64,000 bases of DNA from a virus. The stretch spans positions 1-64,000 of the IMG/VR virus record IMGVR_UViG_3300032285_001268; one strand, written 5' to 3'. The position numbers were made by a program, and so were the translations under genes. Shown piece after piece: positions 38,316 through 46,068 of this stretch (the stretch's first letter is position 1; every line of letters begins with the position of its first letter). The notes under the pieces are model-generated. The model saw only the letters and a program-made list of their open reading frames with translations, was not told the origin of the DNA and did no database searches.

Positions 38316-38321
38316 TATAAT
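38293..38321 (+). promoter_or_regulatory. Early sigma70 promoter inside a CDS end
   Basis: TTGACA, 17-bp spacer, TATAAT. Confidence 0.9.
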
Positions 38322-38351
38322 TAAGACTTAAACAGCAACAAGGAGCGAACC

Positions 38352-38600
38352 ATGAAGCTAAACGAAACCCGCACCGTCCCATATGGCACCATCCAGTATG
38401 TAGAGGACGAGGACTTTGGCAAGTGCTATCTAGTGCGCCACAACTTCATCAAACGCGAGATCTTCGCTGACACAGTCAAAGAAGCCAAGCAAGAGCTGGA
38501 AGAACTGCAGAAGGAAATGTCAGAGCTGAACTCTGCTATCTCTAAGCTTCAACGCTATGGCTACAAGGTCTACAAAGAAGTTGACAGCCTGTACGCTTGA
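38352..38600 (+). CDS. Small early protein with coiled coil
   Basis: 82 residues. Beta start (RTVPYGTIQYVEDEDFGKCYLVRH) then a coiled coil (KEAKQELEELQKEMSELNSAISKLQ). SD AAGGAGCGAACC. Not recognised. Confidence 0.6.
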   Translation: MKLNETRTVPYGTIQYVEDEDFGKCYLVRHNFIKREIFADTVKEAKQELEELQKEMSELNSAISKLQRYGYKVYKEVDSLYA

Positions 38601-38609
38601 GCATATAAT
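38581..38609 (+). promoter_or_regulatory. Early sigma70 promoter inside a CDS end
   Basis: TTGACA, 17-bp spacer containing the TGA stop, TATAAT. Confidence 0.9.
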
Positions 38610-38641
38610 TAACACTTACTTAAACAACATTGGAGCGAACA

Positions 38642-38965
38642 ATGATTACAGCAGAACAAATCCAAGCAGGCAAGACTCTAGCAGAAGCGGCTGGTCGTGC
38701 AGAGTACGCCAAATGGGGCGGTGACCGTGGTGCTTGTGGCTTTGCTTGGGTAGAGGTCTACGTGGACCGTACTAACAGCAAACAGGCCAAAGAGCTGATC
38801 AAGGCAGGCTTCCGCAAGGACTACAAACCAAAATGCTTGAGCATGTGGGATCCAGCAGGCTTGCCCGTGCAGAACATCGACATCAAAGAAGCAGGCGCTT
38901 ATGCCTATGCCAACTACCTTACAGCACTGGGCTTGCGGGCCTATGCGGGTAGCAGACTAGACTAA
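38642..38965 (+). CDS. Conserved early protein
   Basis: 107 residues from the ATG at 38642 (S-D TGGAGCGAACA). GDRGACGFAWVEVYVDRTNSKQAKELIKAGFRKDY is a pattern found in other phage small proteins. Function unknown. Confidence 0.65.
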   Translation: MITAEQIQAGKTLAEAAGRAEYAKWGGDRGACGFAWVEVYVDRTNSKQAKELIKAGFRKDYKPKCLSMWDPAGLPVQNIDIKEAGAYAYANYLTALGLRAYAGSRLD

Positions 38966-38972
38966 CCAAAAC

Positions 38973-39003
38973 GTTAGGGCACATGCCCTAACTGTAGTAT
39001 AAT
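38973..39003 (+). promoter_or_regulatory. Atypical early promoter with palindrome in place of the -35
   Basis: TATAAT at 38998-39003, but the -35 position is inside the palindrome GTTAGGGC-ACAT-GCCCTAAC (38973-38992). Candidate operator or activator site controlling the AAA+ gene. Confidence 0.6.
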
Positions 39004-39038
39004 TAATTTATTAACAGCGTAACAAAGGAGCGTAACAA

Positions 39039-39920
39039 ATGGTAGGTAAAGTCGTAACTAGTAAGATGCTAATGGCACTACAGCAAGATACCAAAAGCCT
39101 GGCCCAAGAGCCAGTTAAGAAAGACATCAGCACAGAGACTGATGAGCAGATCCTCAACCGTCTGCGTGATCGCTTTGAGATCTTAGATGACATGACCCGT
39201 GCAGTCAAGAAGGGCGATGTACGTGCTATGATCGTCACAGGCCCTCCAGGTGTGGGCAAGAGCTTTGGCGTTGAGAAAGTACTCAGCAAGCACGATGTGT
39301 TCGCTAACGTAGCAGACGACAAGAAGCTGAAGAAGTACGAAGTGGTCAAGGGTGCGATGAGCGCCATTGGCCTGTACTCTAAACTCTACGAATACTCAGA
39401 TAAGAAGTCAATCCTAGTATTCGACGACTGTGATAGCGTATTGCTTGATGACCTTAGCTTGAACATCTTGAAAGCCGCTCTGGATACCAGCAAGCGCCGT
39501 ATGATCCATTGGAACACAGACTCTAGGCTCTTGCGTTCAGAGGGTGTGCCCAACTCATTCGAGTTCAAGGGTGGTGCTATCTTTATTACCAACATCAAGT
39601 TCGATCACGTCAAGAGCAAGAAGCTACAGGATCACTTGGAAGCACTAGAGTCACGTTGCCACTACCTAGACTTGACTATCGATACAGAGCGTGAGAAGGT
39701 CCTGCGCATCAAGCAGGTAGTTACCGAGCACGGTATGTTAGATGACTATGAGCTGTCAGATGAAGCCAAGCTGGATGTGGTTGCGTTCGTAGATGCCAAC
39801 AAGCATCGCATGCGTGAGCTGAGCTTGCGTACAGTACTTAAGGTAGCAGACCTTAGAGCTAGCTTCCCGGACAAGTGGACTAGCGTAGCAGAGGTTACTT
39901 GTATGCGTGGCAGCCGCTAG
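39039..39920 (+). CDS. AAA+ ATPase (phage MoxR/DnaA-like)
   Basis: 293 residues. Walker A GPPGVGKS (68-75), Walker B ILVFDDCDSVL (125-135), sensor 1 FITN (about 187-190) and an Arg-containing ESRCHYLDL (about 210-218). Similar ATPases occur in early regions of many phages; partner unknown. SD AAAGGAGCGTAAC. Its promoter differs from the others, with a palindrome replacing the -35, so it may be separately regulated. Confidence 0.8.
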   Translation: MVGKVVTSKMLMALQQDTKSLAQEPVKKDISTETDEQILNRLRDRFEILDDMTRAVKKGDVRAMIVTGPPGVGKSFGVEKVLSKHDVFANVADDKKLKKYEVVKGAMSAIGLYSKLYEYSDKKSILVFDDCDSVLLDDLSLNILKAALDTSKRRMIHWNTDSRLLRSEGVPNSFEFKGGAIFITNIKFDHVKSKKLQDHLEALESRCHYLDLTIDTEREKVLRIKQVVTEHGMLDDYELSDEAKLDVVAFVDANKHRMRELSLRTVLKVADLRASFPDKWTSVAEVTCMRGSR

Positions 39921-39992
39921 GGCTCAGACCCTACATGCCCGTGTAGAGTATACAGAGCAAGCCGGCCCAGACTGGCAGACTCTGTGCAGTGA

Positions 39993-40090
39993 GAACAACT
40001 GACGTGATTCGCTCCCACTAGGTTGTTCGGTAGTGTGGTCCCTGACACCGTAATTCCGATTCGCTCCCGGTTGTGTCAGGGATTTTTTTT
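39993..40090 (+). ncRNA. Candidate anti-SD small RNA (3'-UTR derived)
   Basis: Hairpin 1: GAACAAC (39993-39999) with GTTGTTC (40022-40028), inner GTG/CAC, apical loop ATTCGCTCC. Hairpin 2: TCCCTGACAC (40039-40048) with GTGTCAGGGA (40073-40082), loop again with GATTCGCTCCC (40058-40068), then eight T. The loop sequence is complementary to the early SD GGAGCGAAT/C. No clear promoter of its own is seen; likely processed from the AAA+ mRNA. Confidence 0.55.
40039..40090 (+). terminator. Strong intrinsic terminator
   Basis: 10-bp stem TCCCTGACAC/GTGTCAGGGA followed by TTTTTTTT; end of the main early series. Confidence 0.9.
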
Positions 40091-40283
40091 GGCTGGGGTA
40101 ACCGGGGTGGTGGGGCCAATAGAGGGGTGGGAGGCTTATATGTTAGCAACTACTAACTTAGCTAGCTAGCGCATGGGTACCGAGCTTTTTTCCACCATCT
40201 AAAAGTTTAAGTACTTCTTTATAATTTTTTACGCGGCAATTTTTTTAGGCTGCAGGACCCATTTCGGGCTATATACTATTACT

Positions 40284-40466
40284 ATGAACAATCAAGACTA
40301 TAACCAAACTGTGCTTATACGTGGTCGTCTATATCGCTATGATCCGGACTTTGATGCCTATTATCGTGTACAGGAGCAGGAAGGTCCCGTGAGTCGTTGG
40401 GCTTGGATTGCCCTCTGTGCTCTGCTGGCCATCGTAGCTTTCTGCATAGAATTTCGTCCCCTATAA
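40284..40466 (+). CDS. Small membrane protein
   Basis: 60 residues, soluble Tyr/Asp-rich N-terminal half (RLYRYDPDFDAYYRVQEQE) and one C-terminal transmembrane helix. No strong SD; TATACT lies 12 bases upstream. Confidence 0.45.
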   Translation: MNNQDYNQTVLIRGRLYRYDPDFDAYYRVQEQEGPVSRWAWIALCALLAIVAFCIEFRPL

Positions 40467-40472
40467 GCTACT

Positions 40473-40697
40473 GTGCGCGAATACTACATACTCACGCTAG
40501 ATCCACGTGCCAGAGAAGTTATCACATGGATCGTTGATCACAATATCACCTGTGATGTACACCTTAATCGCACACGTTTTTGGGTTCCAGAAGGAGTATT
40601 ATCTACAGAGTTTCATCTACGCTTCAGTGACTGTTGTCCCCCTGTAGATCCCGCTGATGATCTACTCATTGGGCGCACACGCTACGGCCCATTCTAA
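40473..40697 (+). CDS. Small hypothetical protein
   Basis: 74 residues with a GTG start six bases after the previous stop. Compact alpha/beta pattern (REYYILTLDPRAREVITWIVD). Not recognised. Confidence 0.45.
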   Translation: MREYYILTLDPRAREVITWIVDHNITCDVHLNRTRFWVPEGVLSTEFHLRFSDCCPPVDPADDLLIGRTRYGPF

Positions 40698-40707
40698 CCA
40701 GCCAAAA

Positions 40708-40730
40708 GAAAAGCTCCACGAATAGAGCTT
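40708..40730 (-). terminator. Possible minus-strand terminator
   Basis: AAGCTC (40711-40716) with GAGCTT (40725-40730); on the minus strand it is followed by TTCTTTT. Would end a transcript of the small minus ORF at 40.9-41.0 kb. Confidence 0.4.
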
Positions 40731-40907
40731 AAGGTTGCGGGCACGACCCGTATAGATGATCAAATTTTTACAACACTATGCGTTTGGTGGATTCTCCAAA
40801 TGGCACATTAGTTTGGTTCTCTTATACATAGTATACCCTCCCCTTGTTGTAATAGTATTTACAGATTACACCTAGATTACCGCGTCAAATGGGCTCGTTT
40901 TGCTCCA

Positions 40908-41024
40908 TTAGATCTTTAACCAAATCAGGCCAATTAGGTAGCCTAGGGCAAAAGAGTATACCCCCAATAGCATCAACGCTAGGGGATATAACCAGTGATT
41001 TTCTACTATTTCTTTCAGTGTCAT
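40908..41024 (-). CDS. Possible tiny membrane protein
   Basis: 38 residues on the minus strand, one clear transmembrane helix (LYPLALMLLGVYSFALGYLI). No SD; TAAATA just upstream may be a late promoter. The opposite frame is also open, so only moderately supported. The 40698-41047 stretch otherwise holds nothing convincing. Confidence 0.35.
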   Translation of the reverse strand: MTLKEIVENHWLYPLALMLLGVYSFALGYLIGLIWLKI

Positions 41025-41047
41025 ATGATTATTTACTATATACTAGC

Positions 41048-41266
41048 ATGAACACGCACATTTGGCTCACTAAACTCATCGCAGGATTGATCAGCATCTT
41101 TCAAGCTAGTACCTTAAGGGATAGGTATTATTCAGCTCTAAACAGAGTAGAGATCCTGGAAACTGCCCTAGAGGACATAGCTCGTATAAGTGAGTCTAGG
41201 GTAGATTCTAGTGAACGGCACAGGCTGATCAAGGGTATATGCGATAGAGGACTGGATCGAGAGTGA
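41048..41266 (+). CDS. Small membrane-associated protein
   Basis: 72 residues from the ATG at 41048. Hydrophobic N-terminus (LTKLIAGLISIFQA) and a charged helical remainder (DRYYSALNRVEILETALEDIARI). Last plus-strand gene before the convergent junction. Confidence 0.45.
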   Translation: MNTHIWLTKLIAGLISIFQASTLRDRYYSALNRVEILETALEDIARISESRVDSSERHRLIKGICDRGLDRE

Positions 41267-41310
41267 ATCTTACTGCTAGCGGAACGCTGTGTTTCGCGTT
41301 TTACCGCTAC

Positions 41311-41330
41311 GCTACTTCGTAGCTAGTCTA
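41311..41330. terminator. Hairpins at the convergent junction
   Basis: GCTACG/CGTAGC stem, followed at 41330-41364 by AAATTTTT and AAAAATTT arms separated by a GC-rich stretch. Positioned where plus-strand and minus-strand transcription meet, so likely a bidirectional stop. Confidence 0.45.
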
Positions 41331-41354
41331 AAATTTTTCCGCTCGGCTTCGCCC

Positions 41355-41966
41355 TTAAAAATTTGCTGGGCCGCTCCGCTTAGTGTAAACACTCATGCAG
41401 ACTCCATCATTCACGTGAGTGCGTTCCAAATACCAAGTAGGAGTGCGAGTAGCAATCTCAGCCAGCTGTTCCTGCTTGTGTATTAAGACTAGGTGTGCAT
41501 CGTCAGTGGTATAGGCATCAGCTGTGTCTAAGATATAGAACAGGTGTTCAAGTCCAGTGGCGCCTGCGATCACGCTGGCTTTCTTTAGATAGTCATGTGC
41601 TTGGGGCATGGCTGCCCATTCAGCTTCGGTATCGTGCGGGGGATTGCTCATGACTAGGTCAAACTTGGGTGTGGCCACTTCGGGCCAAAAATTTGTGACC
41701 GTGTGTACGTTTAGATTAAGGGTCAGTCTGTTGACTCCCACGCACTGTGCCAGGGGTAGGTCTGTGGCCCATATACCTGCTCGGGGCCATTGTTTTTCAG
41801 CCCATAGAGCCATACAGCCCGTGCCCGTGCCTAGATCGGCTACGGCCTGCTTGGGAGGTAGATCTTTAAGGTGATCTATTAGTTCAGCCAGTTGGGGTAG
41901 GGGTAGGACCACATGCTCGGTGGCTGTTAAGACAAAATCATTCCAGTGTACTTGATATTCCATCAT
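41355..41966 (-). CDS. PrmC/HemK-like methyltransferase
   Basis: 203 residues. SAM motif I VADLGTGTGCMALWA (about 42-56) and motif IV LVMSNPPHDTEAEW (about 107-120), where PrmC has NPPY. Shorter than PrmC (about 280) and without its N-terminal helical domain. It may methylate a Gln or Asn of a protein, or a nucleic acid base. Last gene of the leftward replication region. Confidence 0.7.
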   Translation of the reverse strand: MMEYQVHWNDFVLTATEHVVLPLPQLAELIDHLKDLPPKQAVADLGTGTGCMALWAEKQWPRAGIWATDLPLAQCVGVNRLTLNLNVHTVTNFWPEVATPKFDLVMSNPPHDTEAEWAAMPQAHDYLKKASVIAGATGLEHLFYILDTADAYTTDDAHLVLIHKQEQLAEIATRTPTWYLERTHVNDGVCMSVYTKRSGPANF

Positions 41967-42011
41967 GTACTTATCGGCCTGACCCCCAGGGTAGATCTGA
42001 TCCTGAGCGGG

Positions 42012-42260
42012 CTAGCCCCACTGTAGTAGGAATAGGGTCTTGTTACGGCTCTGTCTAAATGCCACACAGGCCTGCCAGTATTCTTGTGCTTGACATGTTG
42101 AGTAGGCCCATTCTACCCAATGTGGGCCAGTGTACTTGGTCAGCCAGGATTCTAGTTCAGTGATGTTGTTGATCCAATCCTCTTGATAGTGCAAGGGACG
42201 GTGAGGCCATGGTACTATGGCTAGATGCTCAAAATTATGGTATTCAGGCAAATACATCAT
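42012..42260 (-). CDS. Small protein of a local paralogous family
   Basis: 82 residues from ATG 42260; the frame is open further upstream to a TTG at 42308. Ends QSRNKTLFLLQWG, like the paralogues at 20.8-22.7 kb. Function unknown. Confidence 0.45.
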   Translation of the reverse strand: MMYLPEYHNFEHLAIVPWPHRPLHYQEDWINNITELESWLTKYTGPHWVEWAYSTCQAQEYWQACVAFRQSRNKTLFLLQWG

Positions 42261-42308
42261 ACAGTGATAGTTCAATGTACAAGTATTTAATTCCTGATGT
42301 CCTGCCAA

Positions 42309-43163
42309 TTAAGTGGTAGTTTTAAAATGCGCCTGTTGTGCCTGGCGTATCTTGGCCAATATGCCGGGATCTGTTGCACTGGCCTTGCGGTGTTCAGCTA
42401 AGAGTTCCGGGTCAATTTCGTAACTGCACCATTCCTGATCTCCTAGGGCAAGGTCGTTCAACATGTCGTCCAGGAATCCTTGACCTAGATCCACACGCTG
42501 ATCAGTCTCGAATGCCTCGGCTAGTTTATCGGTTAGGACCAGATGATTGCTCAAGCACAGATGATTGTAACGGAAATCCACATAGGTTATCAAGCGACTG
42601 TAGTAGTCCTTGCCAGCCAATTGGTCAGATTCATTTTCACTGACAGTACATAGATCACCCCAGCTGACATGTATACTGGGAAAACTTCTGCTGGCGCCTA
42701 TTTGAAATTGGAAACCCAGCAGGACCTGTGGCTTGCGCAGTCCCCTTATCTGTATCATCTGGCTTAGCCATGCCAGTCTTTGTTCTACGCTGTCTTGATC
42801 CAGCACTGGATCTTGTAGGCGCTCTGTATAGAGTTTGGCTGCTTCGAACCAAGGTTTCAACCCGATCTCTTTAAACTTCCAGATGTACTCGTAACGGCTA
42901 ATTTCCGGATAATCTCTGTGATACCATTTACGTGCAGGGTGCGTTAGTACTACCACTAGATAGTCTTCCGGTAGCATATCGGGTATCAGCTGATGCAGTT
43001 GACGCCAGGCCCATTCTTGGCTGGTTCCACGTTGGCTCTTGTTGACTATTTCTTCTACGCCCAGACTTTCAGCTAACCGGCACATCCAAGTGCGTGGGTC
43101 TATATCTTTGTCTTTTTCGGCTGCACTGCTGTAGCTGTCACCAATAATATACAGTTTGCTCAT
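42309..43163 (-). CDS. SGNH-hydrolase-like protein
   Basis: 284 residues. YIIGDSYSSA (residues 5-14) is the GDS nucleophile block; QRGTSQEWAW resembles the G/N block; a clear DxxH end is not seen. Second SGNH-like protein besides 17.2-17.9 kb. Possible role in modification of surface or virion glycans. Confidence 0.6.
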   Translation of the reverse strand: MSKLYIIGDSYSSAAEKDKDIDPRTWMCRLAESLGVEEIVNKSQRGTSQEWAWRQLHQLIPDMLPEDYLVVVLTHPARKWYHRDYPEISRYEYIWKFKEIGLKPWFEAAKLYTERLQDPVLDQDSVEQRLAWLSQMIQIRGLRKPQVLLGFQFQIGASRSFPSIHVSWGDLCTVSENESDQLAGKDYYSRLITYVDFRYNHLCLSNHLVLTDKLAEAFETDQRVDLGQGFLDDMLNDLALGDQEWCSYEIDPELLAEHRKASATDPGILAKIRQAQQAHFKTTT

Positions 43164-43167
43164 GCAA

Positions 43168-43629
43168 TTAATTATCTTGCTTGACTGCGTCTCTGCTGTA
43201 GTATTGATAGTTTACTGATGTGGAATTTTCACGTAGGGTAACGGCACCGTTCTTATGATGGAAACGACGAGCCATTTCTGTCTGTGGACTGAGCGTGACA
43301 ATGGCCTTGATGTCCTTGTACTCTTGCTTGAGCCATTCAGCGGCCTGCTTGATTAACTTTTGACCTGCACCCGGACTATAACTCCAAATGGTGTAGAATA
43401 CTGCCACATCCTTGGTATGTCCCAGCTCGACTAGATCAGCTTCATCTTCTGGAATTTCTGTCAGCCACTGCATACAGGTAGCGGCCAAGATCTCTTCTCC
43501 TGCTTTTAGCAAGAGTATTTCGGCCGTTTCGTTAATACGTTGTTCCAACGGGATATGTGGTCGCACCGGATCATCTTTGATCACATGTGCTAGAGGATCA
43601 TTGAGGTCAGTGACGTGGTGCAGTTCCAT
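43168..43629 (-). CDS. GNAT-like acetyltransferase
   Basis: 153 residues. VFYTIWSYSPGAGQKLIKQAAEWLK (about 85-109, in part) is the acetyl-CoA-binding strand-loop-helix with SPGAGQKL in place of RxxGxG/A; MARRFHHKNGAVTL is the usual last motif. Target unknown. SD AAGGAAA and a late promoter upstream. Confidence 0.6.
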   Translation of the reverse strand: MELHHVTDLNDPLAHVIKDDPVRPHIPLEQRINETAEILLLKAGEEILAATCMQWLTEIPEDEADLVELGHTKDVAVFYTIWSYSPGAGQKLIKQAAEWLKQEYKDIKAIVTLSPQTEMARRFHHKNGAVTLRENSTSVNYQYYSRDAVKQDN

Positions 43630-43654
43630 AAAGTTTTCCTTGATTATTATATGC

Positions 43655-43663
43655 GTATTTATT
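43655..43663 (-). promoter_or_regulatory. T4-like late promoter
   Basis: Minus-strand AATAAATAC, 25 bases before the GNAT start, with SD between them: a well-spaced example. Confidence 0.65.
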
Positions 43664-43677
43664 AATTCAAGGAAAAA

Positions 43678-45093
43678 TCAAAGGTCATCGCCTGGCAAGT
43701 TGTTGATCAACTCACGAAGTTTACTGCTCTCCACTGTGGCACGTACCTTGGGTGCTGGTGCACCATCTGTTAGTATTTCACCGGTACTTGGTACGATTGT
43801 TTGACGTTGTTTGATACTGTTGAGTAGACTTGATCCTGCCGATTGGCTGTTGTGACTACCGTACCCATCTTCTTCTGCTAGGTCACTGATGCGTAGACTG
43901 TCAATGTCAAACTCCAGATCAATTTTCTGTCCAACACCACTACTACTACGTGTCTTCATCAGTTGTATTTGATAGCGTCCACGCTCACGCATAGCACGGC
44001 TAGTAAAAATACCAAACACGTTATCTGCTGTTTGGATCTTACTTAATCCGCCTGAAATATGACTGTGGTCAAACTCTACTTCTTCCACAGCACCACGATT
44101 CAACTGTGCGGCTGTGACAAACACACAGTTCTTTTCTACTGCTAGATTACGCAGTTCTTCACTGACATACTTGTCCTTGATAAACAAGTCTGCTGGGCTG
44201 ATTTTCTTGCTGATAGGCATCAACAAGTCCAAGTAGTCAACTAAGAGTACATCGACCTTACGGTCCATCTTAATTTCATATTCTTTCAAATAACTACGGA
44301 GATCATTGGCTGTTTTGCCGCTGGGCATGTATTTGACTTGATAAGTTCCGCTCTTCTTACCAATCATTTTAACTTTCATTTCAACGTCATCAAGATTCTT
44401 AAAAATCTCTTTTGTAGGCATACCAGTTATCATAGCATCCATACGCATTGACACTAGTTCTTCTGAAAGTTCAAGTGTTAGGTACACGACATTTAGCCCT
44501 GCCAGTGCCCAGTTCACACCTAGGTTCGCTAGGAATAGCGATTTACCTGCACCTGATCCGCCTGCGAAAATATTCAATTCGCCTCTGTTCATACCACCGA
44601 ACAATTTGTCGTCTACTGATTTCCAACCTGTAGTAACTTGTCCGTTTTTATCTTTGATCTTCATTAGACGTGCTCTAGGGTCAGCAAAGTAATCTGTACC
44701 CATGTCTTTTTGCAGGCCTACCTGTATGGCCTGTTTGATCTTGTCTTCGACAGGACCGTATTCGCCTTTTTCCAGCAGGTCTGCACTTTCAAGAATTGCA
44801 CGTTCTAGACCTTTGTGTCGAATAAAGTTTTCAAACTCTACCAACAACCAATCGTAGTTCTTTTCTTTTAGATCTTGCGGATATTTGAGATCTACACCCA
44901 TTGCGGCATTGACGATATCATATGTGGGTAGCACATTGTATTCTTCAACGTACTTGTTGACAAACTCTGCACTTTCTTGCAAACGTCTATCAAATAGTGT
45001 GTGGTCAAAAATGCTTTGGCACCGAACAAATGTTGCGGCATCACTGAGCATCATTTCCAAGTATAATTTTTGTATATCGTAACCGTATTCCAT
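43678..45093 (-). CDS. 41: Replicative DNA helicase, T4 gp41/DnaB type
   Basis: 471 residues, normal for gp41. Helical N-terminal domain (1-130); RecA-like motor with Walker A GGSGAGKS (178-185), motif LELSEELVSMRMDAM (about 207-221), Walker B VDVLLVDYLDLLMP (280-293) and AAQLNRGA (about 322-329, arginine-finger/H4 region). It unwinds DNA 5' to 3' at the fork and works with the primase two genes upstream. Confidence 0.93.
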   Translation of the reverse strand: MEYGYDIQKLYLEMMLSDAATFVRCQSIFDHTLFDRRLQESAEFVNKYVEEYNVLPTYDIVNAAMGVDLKYPQDLKEKNYDWLLVEFENFIRHKGLERAILESADLLEKGEYGPVEDKIKQAIQVGLQKDMGTDYFADPRARLMKIKDKNGQVTTGWKSVDDKLFGGMNRGELNIFAGGSGAGKSLFLANLGVNWALAGLNVVYLTLELSEELVSMRMDAMITGMPTKEIFKNLDDVEMKVKMIGKKSGTYQVKYMPSGKTANDLRSYLKEYEIKMDRKVDVLLVDYLDLLMPISKKISPADLFIKDKYVSEELRNLAVEKNCVFVTAAQLNRGAVEEVEFDHSHISGGLSKIQTADNVFGIFTSRAMRERGRYQIQLMKTRSSSGVGQKIDLEFDIDSLRISDLAEEDGYGSHNSQSAGSSLLNSIKQRQTIVPSTGEILTDGAPAPKVRATVESSKLRELINNLPGDDL

Positions 45094-45111
45094 GTGTATA
45101 TTATAATGCCT

Positions 45112-46068
45112 TTAGATATTGATTTCAAGATGTTTGACAGGATCCCAGTGCCAGTTCCACTCGCGCTGTTTAGTATGATACAGCACCGATCCAATTGCTG
45201 AACTAGGATCTCCTGGATTAGGCAAACTCCAACGATATTTGAACATAGGTTCAACATATTTCTTATTAGCACGACTGTTCATAGCACAACCGCCCATGTA
45301 GACCAAACAGTCGGCATTGGTATATAACTTGGCAGTGGTCATTACTAGTTCCACTTGTTCTTCAAATACCTGTTGTACAGCCGCGGCTAGATCGCATTGT
45401 TCTTGTAGTGTAGTTAGTTCACCGTGATCCCAATTCAATACACCACGATGAAAATTGGTGTTTAATTCTAGTACTGTACCTGGATTAAAATAACTTCTGA
45501 CATAGTGTAAGAATCTGTTCGGATCACCTTGTTCGGCCATTTGCTGTAGCAAGAATTCGTCTCGGATAGGAGTTAATCCAACAAACTGAGTAAACGCTGA
45601 ATAGAACAAGCCCAAACTATGTGGATAACTACGACTCCACACTTTGGTCATTTCGCCGTGGACGCAGTTCCAAATTGTGGCACATTCAAACTCTCCGATA
45701 GCATCTAACACTACCACTGCCGCATGATTAAATGGACTAGTATAGTAACCTGCTGCCGCATGGCTACCATGGTGAGGTGTGTATCTGACTTTTGCATATT
45801 TTAATGCATTCCTCTTGATCCATTTGCTGGGCAATACGTCCAAGTTGGCCGCAGTATGGTATTGGCCAGCATAGACTTGGCGAGCTTTTTTAACCCACGG
45901 ACGTTCGTACCAAAATATACTACTAGGTCCGCCTGCACGATCTAATGCGTTAGTGATTAGACGTCGATCCATCCGGTCATTACTACTGGTTTCAAAACTG
46001 ACTAATCTATCAGTAAACACAGCAATACTACTGCCGTGATTGAGTGCGTTTATGCCCCAGTAAGTCAT
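45112..46068 (-). CDS. Carbamoyltransferase-like protein (N-terminal domain only)
   Basis: 318 residues. NodU/CmcH-type Kae1-like domain: GINALNHGSSIAVF (5-18), TPHHGSHAAAGYYTSPF (97-113, metal His), DEF and GGCAMNSRANKKY (about 255-267). The usual family protein is about 570 residues; the C-terminal half is missing, as I recall for other T4-like phage homologues. ATGA overlap with a tiny gene upstream. Nucleoside or sugar carbamoylation is possible, but activity of the short form is uncertain. Confidence 0.75.
   Translation of the reverse strand: MTYWGINALNHGSSIAVFTDRLVSFETSSNDRMDRRLITNALDRAGGPSSIFWYERPWVKKARQVYAGQYHTAANLDVLPSKWIKRNALKYAKVRYTPHHGSHAAAGYYTSPFNHAAVVVLDAIGEFECATIWNCVHGEMTKVWSRSYPHSLGLFYSAFTQFVGLTPIRDEFLLQQMAEQGDPNRFLHYVRSYFNPGTVLELNTNFHRGVLNWDHGELTTLQEQCDLAAAVQQVFEEQVELVMTTAKLYTNADCLVYMGGCAMNSRANKKYVEPMFKYRWSLPNPGDPSSAIGSVLYHTKQREWNWHWDPVKHLEINI

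Larger units (their letters stand above)
39921..40283. other. Gene-free region with tandem anti-SD hairpins and terminator
   Basis: 363 bases without a supported ORF. Contains two stem-loops each holding GATTCGCTCCC, the second an intrinsic terminator, followed by a G-rich stretch (40095-40135) and an AT-rich stretch before the next small gene. Confidence 0.6.

Noticed and set aside
27119-39003. Repeated promoter-leader units as a CRISPR array or tandem repeats
   Set aside because: Repeats are sigma70 boxes and SDs at irregular distances set by gene length; no regular spacers and no cas genes.
39011-39367. 118-codon minus-strand frame across the AAA+ gene
   Set aside because: Antisense shadow; the AAA+ motifs on the plus strand are intact and no SD supports the antisense frame.
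41270-41400. Attachment site at the convergent junction
   Set aside because: Inverted repeats are short and fit terminators; there is no integrase or tRNA target nearby and the phage type is lytic.
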